A stretch of 64,000 bases of DNA from Salipaludibacillus neizhouensis (GCF_002886185.1 NZ_KZ614146.1:935234-999233); one strand, 5' to 3'; numbered from the stretch's first letter, positions 47,594-56,775 are shown. Notes: generated by a model from the letters alone, not told the origin. Numbers and translations: made by a program.

Positions 47594-48457
47594 GTGACTG
47601 AAATAGGAACAGTCGTTATAAGAGGGATACTTGGCTTTATCGTGTTATTTATTTTAGCAAGATTAATGGGTAAAAAGCATTTGACCGATATGACCTATTA
47701 TGAATATATTGTCGGAATTGCTATCGGTAGTATTGCTGCGGAACTAACATTCGGAACGCAAGTAAGAGTATCTAATTTTATTGTTGGGATGATTATTTGG
47801 GCTCTCTTACCAATGATTATTTCGCAAATAGAATTGCGGTCTTTTGGATTTAGGAAATTTTCAGAAGGTAGTCCGACAGTCTTAATCGAAAAAGGGAAGG
47901 TCTATGAAAAAAATTTAAAAAAAGTAAGCTTAACAATTGATGAACTCATGATTCACCTGAGACAGAAAGATGTGTTTAAATTATCCGATGTTGAATCAGC
48001 AGTCATGGAGAAAAATGGTCAAGTAAGTGTAATGAAACATAGCAATGTCCAGCCAATAACGTCTAAAGATATGGGAATGCCGGTACAGCCGGAACATCAA
48101 CCTCGTATCGTTGTTATGGATGGAAATCTGATGGAAAAAAATTTAAGTGAGCTCGGATACAATCAAGAATGGCTTTTAAATGAACTAAACAACCAAGGAG
48201 CAAATTCATTTTCTGAAGTATTTCTTGCACAAGTAGATTCAAAAGGGAATGTATATATTGATTTATATAATGATCAACTTGAAATGTCGCAAATAAAACA
48301 GAAACTGTTGTTAGCTGCAAATATAAAACAACTACAAACAAATTTAATGAACTTCTCTTTACAAGCTGAGAATGAAGAAGCGAAAGAGATGTATAAAAAC
48401 CAGGCGCAAAACATGGAAACTTTGCTAGATAATATGACCGCTTATTTAAAAGAGTAA
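47594..48457 (+). CDS. DUF421 (YetF-type) membrane protein
   Basis: 287 aa. Three N-terminal helices (IRGILGFIVLFILARLMGKKHLTDMTYYEYIVGIAIGSIAAELTF...IVGMIIWALLPM), then the cytoplasmic YetF domain (about 95-240: ELRSFGFRKFSEGSPTVLIEKGKVYEKNLKKVSLTIDELMIHLRQKDVFKLSDVESAVMEKNGQVSV). DUF421 proteins such as YetF affect spore or membrane stability and germination traits in Bacillus. The C-terminal 50 residues form a coiled coil. GTG start at 47594, RBS AAGGGGGA. Confidence 0.85.
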   Translation: MTEIGTVVIRGILGFIVLFILARLMGKKHLTDMTYYEYIVGIAIGSIAAELTFGTQVRVSNFIVGMIIWALLPMIISQIELRSFGFRKFSEGSPTVLIEKGKVYEKNLKKVSLTIDELMIHLRQKDVFKLSDVESAVMEKNGQVSVMKHSNVQPITSKDMGMPVQPEHQPRIVVMDGNLMEKNLSELGYNQEWLLNELNNQGANSFSEVFLAQVDSKGNVYIDLYNDQLEMSQIKQKLLLAANIKQLQTNLMNFSLQAENEEAKEMYKNQAQNMETLLDNMTAYLKE

Positions 48458-48607
48458 TGAGGTTATTTATACAAAACTTTTTTAGCCATTAGTTTAGAAT
48501 AAGGACGATCAGACAGTATAGGAATCTGCATGGAATACGTTTGCTCGTAGAAGAGTCTCCTTTTTTAAAGGGGATCCTAATTCTTCATAGTTATTAAGTA
48601 AGTCAAT

Positions 48608-48892
48608 CTATTTAGCGATCATAATGGCAAAAAAACCAACGCCGACGATATAAAGTATGATACTGTAAAGCTTACCTAAAACTGTTTCAGGAGCAAAATC
48701 TCCATAACCAACTTGAGAAATAGTTGTCATAACAAACCAAAAACCATTAAATAGAGAATTAAATTCAGTTGGTTCTAATAAATACATGATTAGTGAACTT
48801 ATAATGATAAAACCGAAACCGCTTACTATTAGAATCCAGTGCTCTATATTTATAGTTTTATCAAGAACTTTTTTAATCAGGCTAAAAATCAT
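48608..48892 (-). CDS. Potassium channel pore protein, truncated by an in-frame TAG
   Basis: 94 aa two-helix pore domain with selectivity filter TTISQVGYGDFAPE and inner helix GKLYSIILYIVGVGFFAIMIAK. It stops at TAG 48608-48610, where homologues continue with G/A-K-W-I-D; reading on gives IDLLNNYEELGSPLKKETLL, then RANVF and a TGA at 48511. Thus a Trp TGG to TAG change near the end of the pore helix is likely. The remaining protein could still be a minimal channel, without the RCK/TrkA-N regulatory domain. RBS AGGGAGAAAAACG. Confidence 0.7.
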   Translation of the reverse strand: MIFSLIKKVLDKTINIEHWILIVSGFGFIIISSLIMYLLEPTEFNSLFNGFWFVMTTISQVGYGDFAPETVLGKLYSIILYIVGVGFFAIMIAK

Positions 48893-48975
48893 CGTTTTTC
48901 TCCCTATTGAATGAATGGCGAGGCAAAGGTCTGTGAAAAGACCTTTGCTACATCATTCCGAAAAATGTTTACTTA

Positions 48976-49311
48976 TCATTTGTCATACAAATTTGTACGG
49001 TTCTCGGCTCGCTTATCTGCTTCATCAGCTCTTTGTTGCGCTTCCTTATCTTCATGGTCAGCTTGTTTCGGGTCATATTGAACATCTTCATTTTTGCCTA
49101 CAGGCAAGTCGTCTTCTAAAAAGGAAGCAACGGCACCTTCATGTTCCTTGTTACGTTTATAACCTTTGTCAAGTTGTCCGGCATTTTCAATATCTCCAGA
49201 CATGGTATACCCTTCTATTTCAACATTTCCAGTTGTTCCGTAAAGACCCATTCCGCCTAAATCGGCGGTGAGATTTTCGTGATTCTTGTCTTTGTTTTTA
49301 TCTTTAGCCAT
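48976..49311 (-). CDS. Small hydrophilic acidic protein
   Basis: 111 aa, no signal peptide, Asp, Glu, Lys and Asn rich, without predicted hydrophobic core. GLYGTTGNVEIEGYTMSGDIENAGQLDKGYKRNKEHEG may be a repeated-strand motif. ATG 49311 behind AAAGGAGGTACTCAA, so it is probably expressed. Such proteins in Bacillaceae are often stress- or sporulation-induced; that is only a guess. Confidence 0.55.
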   Translation of the reverse strand: MAKDKNKDKNHENLTADLGGMGLYGTTGNVEIEGYTMSGDIENAGQLDKGYKRNKEHEGAVASFLEDDLPVGKNEDVQYDPKQADHEDKEAQQRADEADKRAENRTNLYDK

Positions 49312-49368
49312 TTGAGTACCTCCTTTAATAATACAAACACAATGTAATACACCTTATTGTCCTTCATC

Positions 49369-49380
49369 TAACCGGTGAGT
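49369..49380. repeat. TAACCGGTGAGT element, copy 1
   Basis: 12 bp identical to 49664-49675, upstream of the acidic-protein gene (minus strand) in the gap to the next gene. ACCGGT is palindromic. Possible binding site; unassigned. Confidence 0.3.
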
Positions 49381-49414
49381 ATTCATTTAGAGGGAAATGT
49401 CTCCTTTATAATCT

Positions 49415-49567
49415 TTAGTGTGATTTTTCATTCTTTTCTTCATATGCTACTAATATAATCTCTTTATTCGAATCACTTCGCAAATCCTTCTCAAAAAATT
49501 CGAGATCGTTCAACTGCTCAGGACTAAGATCCGCTGCCGTAAATCGTTCTGGTTCTCTGTTTTCCAC
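49415..49567 (-). CDS. Small hypothetical protein (50 aa)
   Basis: GTG start at 49567 (AAAGGAGG, 6-8 bp upstream) gives ENREPERFTAADLSPEQLND then LEFFEKDLRSDSNKEIILVA. The reading frame also extends to 49603 but the ribosome site decides for the GTG. Soluble, acidic, unknown role. Confidence 0.55.
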   Translation of the reverse strand: MENREPERFTAADLSPEQLNDLEFFEKDLRSDSNKEIILVAYEEKNEKSH

Positions 49568-49663
49568 AATTAGTTCCTCCTTTATTAGGTGTGTAAAAAC
49601 CATAATTTATTATTCGTTTGAAGATATGTTTCTATACTTGAATTCGCTCATTCTAATGGAGAT

Positions 49664-49675
49664 TAACCGGTGAGT
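49664..49675. repeat. TAACCGGTGAGT element, copy 2
   Basis: Second copy of the 12 bp sequence, in the divergent promoter region between the 50 aa gene and the SDR gene at 49741. Confidence 0.3.
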
Positions 49676-49740
49676 CATATATTATATAATTAGGAGGGGA
49701 GAGGCGACAAAATTAAAGGTAATGGAAGGAGTGACAAGTC

Positions 49741-50781
49741 ATGATGGTTCAAGAACAAGATGAGACCCCTAAAATCATCATTTCAGGAGCCAATAGTGAT
49801 TTAGCGAGACATTTAATCAAAGAATTACAACAAGATTTCCAGATCGCTGCACTCGCAGCATCTGTTCCGAAACAAGAATTTTTTTGTAAGAATATCATTT
49901 GGCGATCCTGTAATCCTTTGATGTTATGGGAAGTAGAGCACTGCATAGAAGAAGCTGATTACGGTATTTATTTTGTGCAATCATTACATACAATCAATCA
50001 TTTAACACAAGCAAGGACGGAAGATCTGAATATCATTGCTGCTGATAATTTTGCACAGACGGCTAAGAAAAATAGATTGAAAAAGATTATTTATATTCGT
50101 TGTCCAGTTGAGAGAGAACATAAAAATTCCAGGAACGAGATAATACAAGATGAAGCGGAAGCTGTTATGCGCTCATACGGTATTCCTGTAACGACTTTGA
50201 GAACAGATGACATCGATGAAGAATCAGTATCATTAAATAAAGTTACCCTCGACTTAAAAAAGAATTTAAGTAACAAACGTGTTGGTGATAAGCAGTTAGG
50301 TACAAGCCGTCATGAAAAAGATAAGATATCCGAGTCCATTGTTAATGAAAATCATTCTGTATGTTCTGTGCAAAAATTACTGTTGCCAGATAGAAAGAAT
50401 GCACAGTGGATGGCTTTTTACTATATGGAATGGTTGTCAAAATCGTTGAATCCACTAATTAAGGTGAAACAAGACTTCGATAACAATTGTTATATACATA
50501 CAGTTTTCTTTAAAAAACCTTTGCTGTCATTTAGCTATTTAAAGGATAGAAGTAAACCAGATCATGCTTTATTTACGATAAGTGGGGGGATACTTGCCAA
50601 ACGTATGCCATTTGAACAAGGTACACTAGAATTCAGAAAAATTCCAGGGAAAGAAGAATGTTTAGCTGCAATACATGATTTTATACCTTCGCTGCCTTGG
50701 ACTTTTTACCTCATAACCCAAGCAAAAATACACCTGATGGTGATGAAAAGATTCAAGAAAAATTTAGAAAAACTTAGATAA
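49741..50781 (+). CDS. NAD(P)-binding Rossmann protein (NmrA/SDR-like)
   Basis: 346 aa. Rossmann entry KIIISGANSDLARHLIKELQQDFQIAALA (SGA-x-S in place of GxxGxxG), YGIYFVQSLHTINHLTQAR and DNFAQTAKKNRLKKIIYIRCP are the atypical-SDR pattern of NmrA-like or complex-I-assembly-like proteins; the C-terminal half (about 215-346) contains a DUF2867-like region with PLIKVKQDFDNNCYIHTVFF and FEQGTLEFRKIPGKEECLAA. It may be a redox-sensing or lipid/quinone-related reductase; I cannot assign a reaction. RBS GGAAGGAGTGACAAGTC. Confidence 0.7.
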   Translation: MMVQEQDETPKIIISGANSDLARHLIKELQQDFQIAALAASVPKQEFFCKNIIWRSCNPLMLWEVEHCIEEADYGIYFVQSLHTINHLTQARTEDLNIIAADNFAQTAKKNRLKKIIYIRCPVEREHKNSRNEIIQDEAEAVMRSYGIPVTTLRTDDIDEESVSLNKVTLDLKKNLSNKRVGDKQLGTSRHEKDKISESIVNENHSVCSVQKLLLPDRKNAQWMAFYYMEWLSKSLNPLIKVKQDFDNNCYIHTVFFKKPLLSFSYLKDRSKPDHALFTISGGILAKRMPFEQGTLEFRKIPGKEECLAAIHDFIPSLPWTFYLITQAKIHLMVMKRFKKNLEKLR

Positions 50782-50984
50782 AGTATGTTCAATGAAAATG
50801 TAAAAAGCAGTTCCTTGAATGGAAAGAAGAAGGGGGGCGGATGGAAGTTTCTGGCTTGTGTGCTTCTTTGTTGACCTCATTGATAACTCAATTTTATGGA
50901 ATATTAGATTAACCAACAACGTCTCTTATAAACGCAAATGAAAAGGGCATACTAGTTATATTATCAGACTTGGAGGTTATATAT

Positions 50985-52658
50985 ATGAGTCCAAAAGAGA
51001 ATGTCTTATCCATTTTCGGATTAGGCGGATTGAATGAAATCGGTAAAAACATGTATGCAGTAGAATTTGGAAACGAAATCATCGTTATCGATTGTGGCAT
51101 CAAATTTCCTGACGAAAGCTTGTTAGGAGTAGATGTTATTATCCCTGATGTGGCGTATTTAGAAGCAAACAAGGAAAAAGTTAAAGCTTTGGTTGTGACA
51201 CATGGGCATGAAGATCATATCGGTGGTATCCCATATTTACTAAGAAAAATAAATGTCCCTATTTACGCAACACGTTTTACACTAGGTCTTATTGAATTGA
51301 AATTAAGAGAACATAAACTGCTTAGAGAAACAAAATTAATGGAAGTAGACGAAAACTCAAAGGTGGCTTTTCAAGAAATTAGTGTTAGTTTTTTTAAAGA
51401 GATCCATAGTATTCCTGATTGTTTGGGAATTGTCCTCCACACAGCACAAGGTAATATCGTACATACAGGAGACTTCAAATTTGATTTAACTCCTGCAAGC
51501 ACGGAACGTTCTGATCTTCATAGAATGGCTGAAATTGGTAAAGAAGGGGTGTTGCTTCTTTTGTCAGAAAGTACGAATGCGGAAAGAAAGGGTTTAACAC
51601 CATCTGAGCATATCGTAGCTGAGCATGTTGATGAAGCTTTTTTGAAAGCGGAACGTAAAGTGATTCTTTCTACTTTTGCCTCAAATATAAGTCGTGTCCA
51701 ACAAGTCGTTGACGCAGCAAGGAAAACGGATCGAAAGCTGGCGCTACTTGGAAGAAGTATGGTGAATGTCGTTGCTGTTGCGAGAGAACGTGGCTATTTG
51801 GATATTCCCGATGATATGTTAATTGAAGCGAATGAAATTGATGAATTGCCTCCTGAAAAAGTAGCGATTGTATGCACTGGGAGTCAAGGAGAACAAATGG
51901 CTGCACTTTCCCGGCTATCCACTGGCAATTTTCGTAATGTAGAAATTTTAGCTGAAGACACAGTTATTTTCGCTGCGGGTCCGATACCTGGAAATGAACG
52001 TAATGTCACTCGTATTGTTGATAACTTATATGCACTTGGTGCCCATGTCATTTACGGATCCGGAAGTTCATCAGGGATGCACGTGTCTGGACATGGCTAT
52101 CAAGAAGATTTAAAACTAATGCTTACACTGATGAAACCGACTTATTTTATCCCTATTCACGGTGAATATAGAATGCTGCACCATCATCGGTTACTAGCAG
52201 AACAGGTTGGGGTAGAAAAAGGAAATACATTTATATTGAAAAATGGCGAAGTAGTCGATATTGAAAACAAGGTGGCTCGTCAATCACGGAAAGTTCCAGC
52301 GGGAAATACATTCATAGACGGTATAGGAATTGGTGACGTAGAGGATATCGTGTTGCGCGATCGAAAGCAACTTTCGGAAGATGGTATGCTTGTAATCGTT
52401 TTGACAATGAGTAAAATAGAAAAGCAACTTATCTCACCACCGGATACGATTTCCCGCGGATTCGTTTATGCAAAAAATTCAGAGGAACTGCTGAAAGAAG
52501 TCAATAATCAAATTGCAAAAGCGTTTGAGGAGTTAAAAGCATCCGAGCGAAAAGAATGGAGTATTATTAAACAACATATAAAACGAACAGTTGGAAAATA
52601 TTTATTATCTCATACGAGAAAAAGACCAATGATCGTGCCAATTATTATTGAGATCTAA
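50985..52658 (+). CDS. Ribonuclease J family protein
   Basis: 557 aa metallo-beta-lactamase/beta-CASP ribonuclease (5' exo- and endonuclease of mRNA decay). Motifs: HGHEDHIGG (His73, His75, Asp77, His78), IHSIPD, VHTGDFKFD, beta-CASP STFASNISRVQQVV, GSQGE and HVSGHGYQEDLKLML, then IPIHGEYRML and the C-terminal domain ending RPMIVPIIIEI. Sequence is intermediate between RnjA and RnjB as I remember them and near neither; with the two usual paralogues elsewhere this would be a third copy. Start at ATG 50985 with CTTGGAGG. Confidence 0.9.
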   Translation: MSPKENVLSIFGLGGLNEIGKNMYAVEFGNEIIVIDCGIKFPDESLLGVDVIIPDVAYLEANKEKVKALVVTHGHEDHIGGIPYLLRKINVPIYATRFTLGLIELKLREHKLLRETKLMEVDENSKVAFQEISVSFFKEIHSIPDCLGIVLHTAQGNIVHTGDFKFDLTPASTERSDLHRMAEIGKEGVLLLLSESTNAERKGLTPSEHIVAEHVDEAFLKAERKVILSTFASNISRVQQVVDAARKTDRKLALLGRSMVNVVAVARERGYLDIPDDMLIEANEIDELPPEKVAIVCTGSQGEQMAALSRLSTGNFRNVEILAEDTVIFAAGPIPGNERNVTRIVDNLYALGAHVIYGSGSSSGMHVSGHGYQEDLKLMLTLMKPTYFIPIHGEYRMLHHHRLLAEQVGVEKGNTFILKNGEVVDIENKVARQSRKVPAGNTFIDGIGIGDVEDIVLRDRKQLSEDGMLVIVLTMSKIEKQLISPPDTISRGFVYAKNSEELLKEVNNQIAKAFEELKASERKEWSIIKQHIKRTVGKYLLSHTRKRPMIVPIIIEI

Positions 52659-52680
52659 TCATCTATCTAGGAACAATAGA

Positions 52681-52733
52681 AAAAAAGTGTTGATTTACGC
52701 TGCTCATTTGTAATAAGATCTTCACTTTTTGGA
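52681..52733 (+). terminator. Possible terminator of the RNase J gene
   Basis: AAAAAAGTG (52681-52689) pairs with CACTTTTT (52723-52730); long, interrupted loop. Moderate evidence. Confidence 0.45.
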
Positions 52734-52777
52734 AAAATATAAATGGAAACAACTTATTCCTAAAGGTGGGTACAATT

Positions 52778-53557
52778 ATGCGAATGATCAGTACTATTAG
52801 TTTGATGTTAGTCACGATGTTTATGGTAGCGACGAGTGTTAGTGCACATAATGGGTGGTCTCAAACAAACACTCCAATTGTTGAAATTGGGCAAAAATCC
52901 TATATAGAATTACTATTTGGAAATCATTCTGGAGAGCATACTAGCTATCGACTGGACCGCAATTGGGGATTAGAAGACTCTAATGTGGAAGTGACTGCCC
53001 CATCTGGTGAGAAACAGCAAATTACAGATACATTTTTTTATATGGGAGAAGAAGAAGAGATTGAAGAAAGAATAGGTGTGAACAACTATCACGTAGGTTC
53101 TTTGCTAACTAAAGAAGAAGGTATTTATACGATTGCCGCTAAGGGAGATTTCACCTATGGAGATGAAACTGAGCCTACCTTACGTAGCTCAAAATCCTAT
53201 GTTGCTGCAAGCAAATGCCCATCACTTGAGTCGGTTAAAGATTTTAAAGGATATGACAAACACGTAACCTTAGACAGGGCTGAGATTGTTCCGTTGTTCA
53301 ACCCAACAGCAATTGCACCGGATAACACAGTCTCTGCGCAAGTGATGTTGAAGGGGGAACCTGTTCCTAACGCTGATGTGGCTGTGATCAAAAGAAGTGA
53401 TTCAAGTGAGGTTCGTGTGAATACGGATGAGGAAGGATTATTTTCTTGGGAAGTAGGAGAATCGGACTATTACCTTATCCGAGTAGAGTTAGAAGATAGT
53501 GAAGCCAAATATGAGGCAACAATGACTTATATTGTTTCTGAGAGATTAAGCTTATAG
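52778..53557 (+). CDS. Secreted DUF4198-like protein
   Basis: 259 aa. Signal peptide 1-23 (MRMISTISLMLVTMFMVATS then VSA cleavage before HNGW); the mature protein starts with His (HNGW), as in secreted metal-binding proteins. Beta-rich body with KSYIELLFGNHSGEHTSYRL and a C-terminal Ig-like domain (VMLKGEPVPNADVAVIKRSDSSEVRVNTDEEGLFSWEVGESDYYLIRVELED) match DUF4198, thought to act in metal (Ni/Co) handling or envelope stress. Start at ATG 52778 after AAAGGTGGG. Confidence 0.7.
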   Translation: MRMISTISLMLVTMFMVATSVSAHNGWSQTNTPIVEIGQKSYIELLFGNHSGEHTSYRLDRNWGLEDSNVEVTAPSGEKQQITDTFFYMGEEEEIEERIGVNNYHVGSLLTKEEGIYTIAAKGDFTYGDETEPTLRSSKSYVAASKCPSLESVKDFKGYDKHVTLDRAEIVPLFNPTAIAPDNTVSAQVMLKGEPVPNADVAVIKRSDSSEVRVNTDEEGLFSWEVGESDYYLIRVELEDSEAKYEATMTYIVSERLSL

Positions 53558-54056
53558 GTGTAAAAAGTAGGACTAGATGATAAAAAAAGCTGCAGGAAAA
53601 AGTTCGAAAGACAAGACGCTAAAAATTGATGTAAAACATAGCTTAATTCAACGATTTTAACAATAAAATCACCATGTAATTAACACGTGAAAAGCACCTG
53701 TTTTGTTCAGGTGCTTTTTTCATATTGAATTTCTCGTCCTCTAGCCTCTAAGGAGGGAGTAGTAATGATAGCAATTTCTTATTATCTGGAAAATAAGTTA
53801 TCTCCATCATCTTGTATTTCAGTTACTTCTATACCTTTTCTTTGTAGTTTTATATATATATTCTTAATATCCTTAGTGAAAAATATAGCGAAACTTGACC
53901 TTCTATGGTAGACACACTTCCTTCTTCAAAAGTTAAGGGGACTTCACATTTCCAATATCTAGACAGTTTTATAGAGACATTTTTTTAATGTGAGCTTAGA
54001 ATCCCTCATAGCTATTAAATTTTTGTTATAATAGAACAAGAGAGTAGGTGTAACGT
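53558..54056. other. Gene-free stretch with terminator 53690-53720 and a VOC-family remnant
   Basis: The terminator AAAAGCACCTG (53690-53700) / CAGGTGCTTTT (53708-53718) ends with a T run. On the minus strand 53966-53782 two frames together read LSRYWKCEVPLTFEEGSVST then FFTKDIKNIYIKLQRKGIEV and TEIQDDGDNLFSR, the ending of a glyoxalase/VOC-like protein (fragment with a frameshift near 53860-53880; no start). A TATAAT at 54027-54032 serves the next gene. Confidence 0.4.
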
Positions 54057-54299
54057 ATGGCAAAAGTATACACGGGTTTGTTTCATCATTCTGTTAGTGG
54101 TGTTTTAGTGAAGGCTACTTATGATAAAAAATTGTTAATAATGACAATAGAAGACGATTTAACAGATGCAAATGAAGATATTTATTTTAATACGGAGAGC
54201 TGGATTGAAGAGCATAATGAGCAACGATTTGAGACATATAAATCAGCTCAGCAGTTTTTAAGATCGATGGGGAATGATATTGAATTCAGTAAAGCTTAA
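54057..54299 (+). CDS. Small hypothetical protein (80 aa)
   Basis: 80 aa, soluble, acidic: MAKVYTGLFHHSVSGVLVKA, NTESWIEEHNEQRFETYKSA, QQFLRSMGNDIEF. ATG 54057 with GAGTAGGTG, TATAAT 25 bp upstream and a strong terminator downstream, so it is a well-defined single-gene unit. No domain recognised. Confidence 0.6.
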   Translation: MAKVYTGLFHHSVSGVLVKATYDKKLLIMTIEDDLTDANEDIYFNTESWIEEHNEQRFETYKSAQQFLRSMGNDIEFSKA

Positions 54300-54331
54300 A
54301 TTTGTATTAGATTTCTTCTAATTTAGAGGGG

Positions 54332-54365
54332 AAAGGCGTGACACCAAGGTGTCACGCCTTTTTTC
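54332..54365. terminator. Bidirectional intrinsic terminator
   Basis: AAAGGCGTGACACC (54332-54345) / GGTGTCACGCCTTT (54348-54361): 14 bp stem with a two-base loop (AA), which is tight and likely opens to a tetraloop by loss of the inner pair. TTTTTT follows. Confidence 0.9.
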
Positions 54366-54373
54366 TTCCTACA

Positions 54374-55276
54374 TTATTTCTCAGAATGTTTTTTCTTATA
54401 AAATCGATCTCTAACTTTTCTCAATCTAGCATGATAACGTAAAATGTCTAGCCGAGCTTCTTCTGCTTCCGGAGCGATTGGACGGAGTTTTTCCAGTTCC
54501 CAGTAATCTACAATCACATCGAGAACTTGATCAAAGTATTCTAAAGGACCGTAATTTGCTTCCTTTGCAATAATTGACATACGATCTTCGAAGTTTGGCA
54601 TGACTGTTCCAGGCATTTGAAAGTTTTTGATAACATGTCCCAAATAATAACAATAATTAGGTTCCAATTGAAGATGGTATTTAATGACATCGCGATAAAA
54701 AGCATAGTGTAATGTTTCGTCTTTCGCTAAGCGACGAAGCAATGTAGCAAGGTCTTTATCCGGGCCGTTAGCCAATTTAGCGACATTCGTATAGAAAACC
54801 ATCGTTGCGAGTTCCTGTAGAGTTGTATAAACCATAGTCTCAAAAGGTGATTCGAAATCAGGATTAAATCCACTCTCTACCGTTTGTTTATGAAGTTGAT
54901 GTAAACGCATCGGTTCTACATTGCGAGTAATTAAAAGATAGTTTTCAAGGAGACTTGAATGCTGGTCTTCTTCGGCAGTCCACGTATGAACAAAATCCCG
55001 AATAACAGTTAATGATCCTTTGAATGTTTGATCCAAATGGGACGTAAACCAAGGAAGATTGACCTCTGTTAATAGGGCAGTTTCCACAGCTGTTATTAAA
55101 TGTCTAGGCAAAGTAACCTGACTCTCGTCCCAGGGCACTCTTTTAAAACTTTTAGCCTTGTCCCACGGTAAAAATTCATGATAGCCCCAATCTATTTTTG
55201 CAGCTCTTTTTTTATGATCTTCATACATTTGTATTAACTTCGGTTCCAACCTGAAATCTAAATGATTTGTTAACAA
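54374..55276 (-). CDS. Acyl-ACP desaturase (ferritin-fold di-iron)
   Basis: 300 aa. Di-iron ligands in LLTEVNLPWFTSHL, DFVHTWTAEEDQHSSLLENYL (EExxH), LQELATMVFYTN and LAKDETLHYAFYRDV (DExxH): the FA_desaturase_2 pattern of plant stearoyl-ACP and actinobacterial DesA proteins. Expected reaction: O2-dependent introduction of a double bond into ACP-bound fatty acids, useful for membrane fluidity in cold or salt. TTG start at 55276, 8 bp after AAGGAGG. This family is not among the usual Bacillus lipid enzymes, which use the membrane Des. Confidence 0.87.
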   Translation of the reverse strand: MLTNHLDFRLEPKLIQMYEDHKKRAAKIDWGYHEFLPWDKAKSFKRVPWDESQVTLPRHLITAVETALLTEVNLPWFTSHLDQTFKGSLTVIRDFVHTWTAEEDQHSSLLENYLLITRNVEPMRLHQLHKQTVESGFNPDFESPFETMVYTTLQELATMVFYTNVAKLANGPDKDLATLLRRLAKDETLHYAFYRDVIKYHLQLEPNYCYYLGHVIKNFQMPGTVMPNFEDRMSIIAKEANYGPLEYFDQVLDVIVDYWELEKLRPIAPEAEEARLDILRYHARLRKVRDRFYKKKHSEK

Positions 55277-55513
55277 ACGGTGTTCCTCCTTCTTGTTTCT
55301 TCGAATTCGGATAATTTATCGCACTACTCAGAAAATAATTCGCTTTCATATTGATTATACAGAAAAATAGCCAAGATATCCATGAAAGCTTGAATGGGGT
55401 CAGACCCCCCAGAAACTTCCAGGAAGGAAATTGCAATATGTATGTAGATTTACTCTTGAAACCTTCGGGATGCGAAATATATAATAGAAGTAACTAGAAG
55501 GACGTGAATAAAA

Positions 55514-56770
55514 GTGTCTCAACCAAATTGGAAACGAAATTTATATATATTGATGGTATGTCAGTTCTTTGTCATGGGTGCAATGACAATGATCATCCCG
55601 TTTTTACCCCTTTATCTCCAAGAATTAGGAGTCACCGATCCTCAATCAATTAGTCGATGGGCCGGGGTAATTTTCGGGGCTAATTTTTTAACCGCTTTTC
55701 TATTTGCACCATTATGGGGAAAGCTTGCTGATAAATATGGCCGAAAATCAATGCTGCTTCGATCCGGATTTGGGATGGCGATTGTCATAACGCTTACAGG
55801 ATTTGCAGTTGGACCATGGTCATTACTTTTACTTCGATTATTGAATGGAATTATCTCTGGTTTTATTCCAGCAGCAATTGCACTAATGTCAATGAGCACG
55901 CCAAAAAAAGAAATGGGACATTCATTAGGTATGTTGCAAGCTGGTGGTGTGGCAGGTACAATTTGTGGACCTTTATTAGGTGGAATTATGGCTGATTTAA
56001 TGGGGTTTCGGATGATCTTTTATGTAACAGGAGTTACTATTTTGATCGCTGCATTTGTCGTGTTGTTTTTTGTGGATGAACAATTTGTGAGAAAAGAAGA
56101 AACAGTAAAGACAAAAACAATGCAGGATTTTAAAAAAATTATCTCCACATCCCCCGTTTTATCACTATTTTTCGTGTTTTTTATCGTTCAATGTGCATTA
56201 ATAGGAATTAATCCACTTTTATCTTTGTTTGTCCAAGAGCTTAGTCCTTCACAAAATGTTGCTTTCTACGCTGGTCTGGCCATGTCGGTGATGGGCTTCG
56301 CAAACATGTCTGTAAGCCCGTTTTTAGGCAAACTCAGTGACCGGAAAGGCCATCACTTTGTGTTATTATTTGCACTTTTATTTGCTGCGATTATTAGTTT
56401 CCCACAAGCGTTTGTGCAAAGTTATTGGCATTTACTTATCTTCCGATTTCTATTAGGTATTTGCATAGGAGGACTATTACCAGCAATAAATTCGCTTTTA
56501 CGTCACTTTTCACCAGAAGGGATGGAAAGCCGAACTTATGGTTTTTCGAATAGCTTTATGTATTTAGGGACGATGGTTGGACCGATCGCAGGTGGATGGA
56601 TAGCATCAGTAGCTGGAATTAGAAGTTTGTTTATTATTTCTTCGGTTCTTTTGTTCCTCAATGTTTTGATTGTAAAATACAAGGTAATCCCTCATATGAA
56701 AACGAAGAAAGATATGCCTGGAACGAAAGTTAACAAAGGAGTTACTATAGGAAGTATCAAACCCAAATAA
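55514..56770 (+). CDS. MFS drug transporter (MdtG/YitG-like)
   Basis: 418 aa, 12 helices. GKLADKYGRKSMLLRSG is the loop 2-3 motif A, GPWSLLLLRLLNGIISGFIPAAIALM helix 4, GKLSDRKGHHFVLLFALLFAAI the second motif-A, and GMLQAGGVAGTICGPLLGGIMAD motif C of drug:proton antiporters. Start GTG 55514 behind AGAAGGACG. Substrates unknown. Confidence 0.88.
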   Translation: MSQPNWKRNLYILMVCQFFVMGAMTMIIPFLPLYLQELGVTDPQSISRWAGVIFGANFLTAFLFAPLWGKLADKYGRKSMLLRSGFGMAIVITLTGFAVGPWSLLLLRLLNGIISGFIPAAIALMSMSTPKKEMGHSLGMLQAGGVAGTICGPLLGGIMADLMGFRMIFYVTGVTILIAAFVVLFFVDEQFVRKEETVKTKTMQDFKKIISTSPVLSLFFVFFIVQCALIGINPLLSLFVQELSPSQNVAFYAGLAMSVMGFANMSVSPFLGKLSDRKGHHFVLLFALLFAAIISFPQAFVQSYWHLLIFRFLLGICIGGLLPAINSLLRHFSPEGMESRTYGFSNSFMYLGTMVGPIAGGWIASVAGIRSLFIISSVLLFLNVLIVKYKVIPHMKTKKDMPGTKVNKGVTIGSIKPK

Positions 56771-56775
56771 GAATC

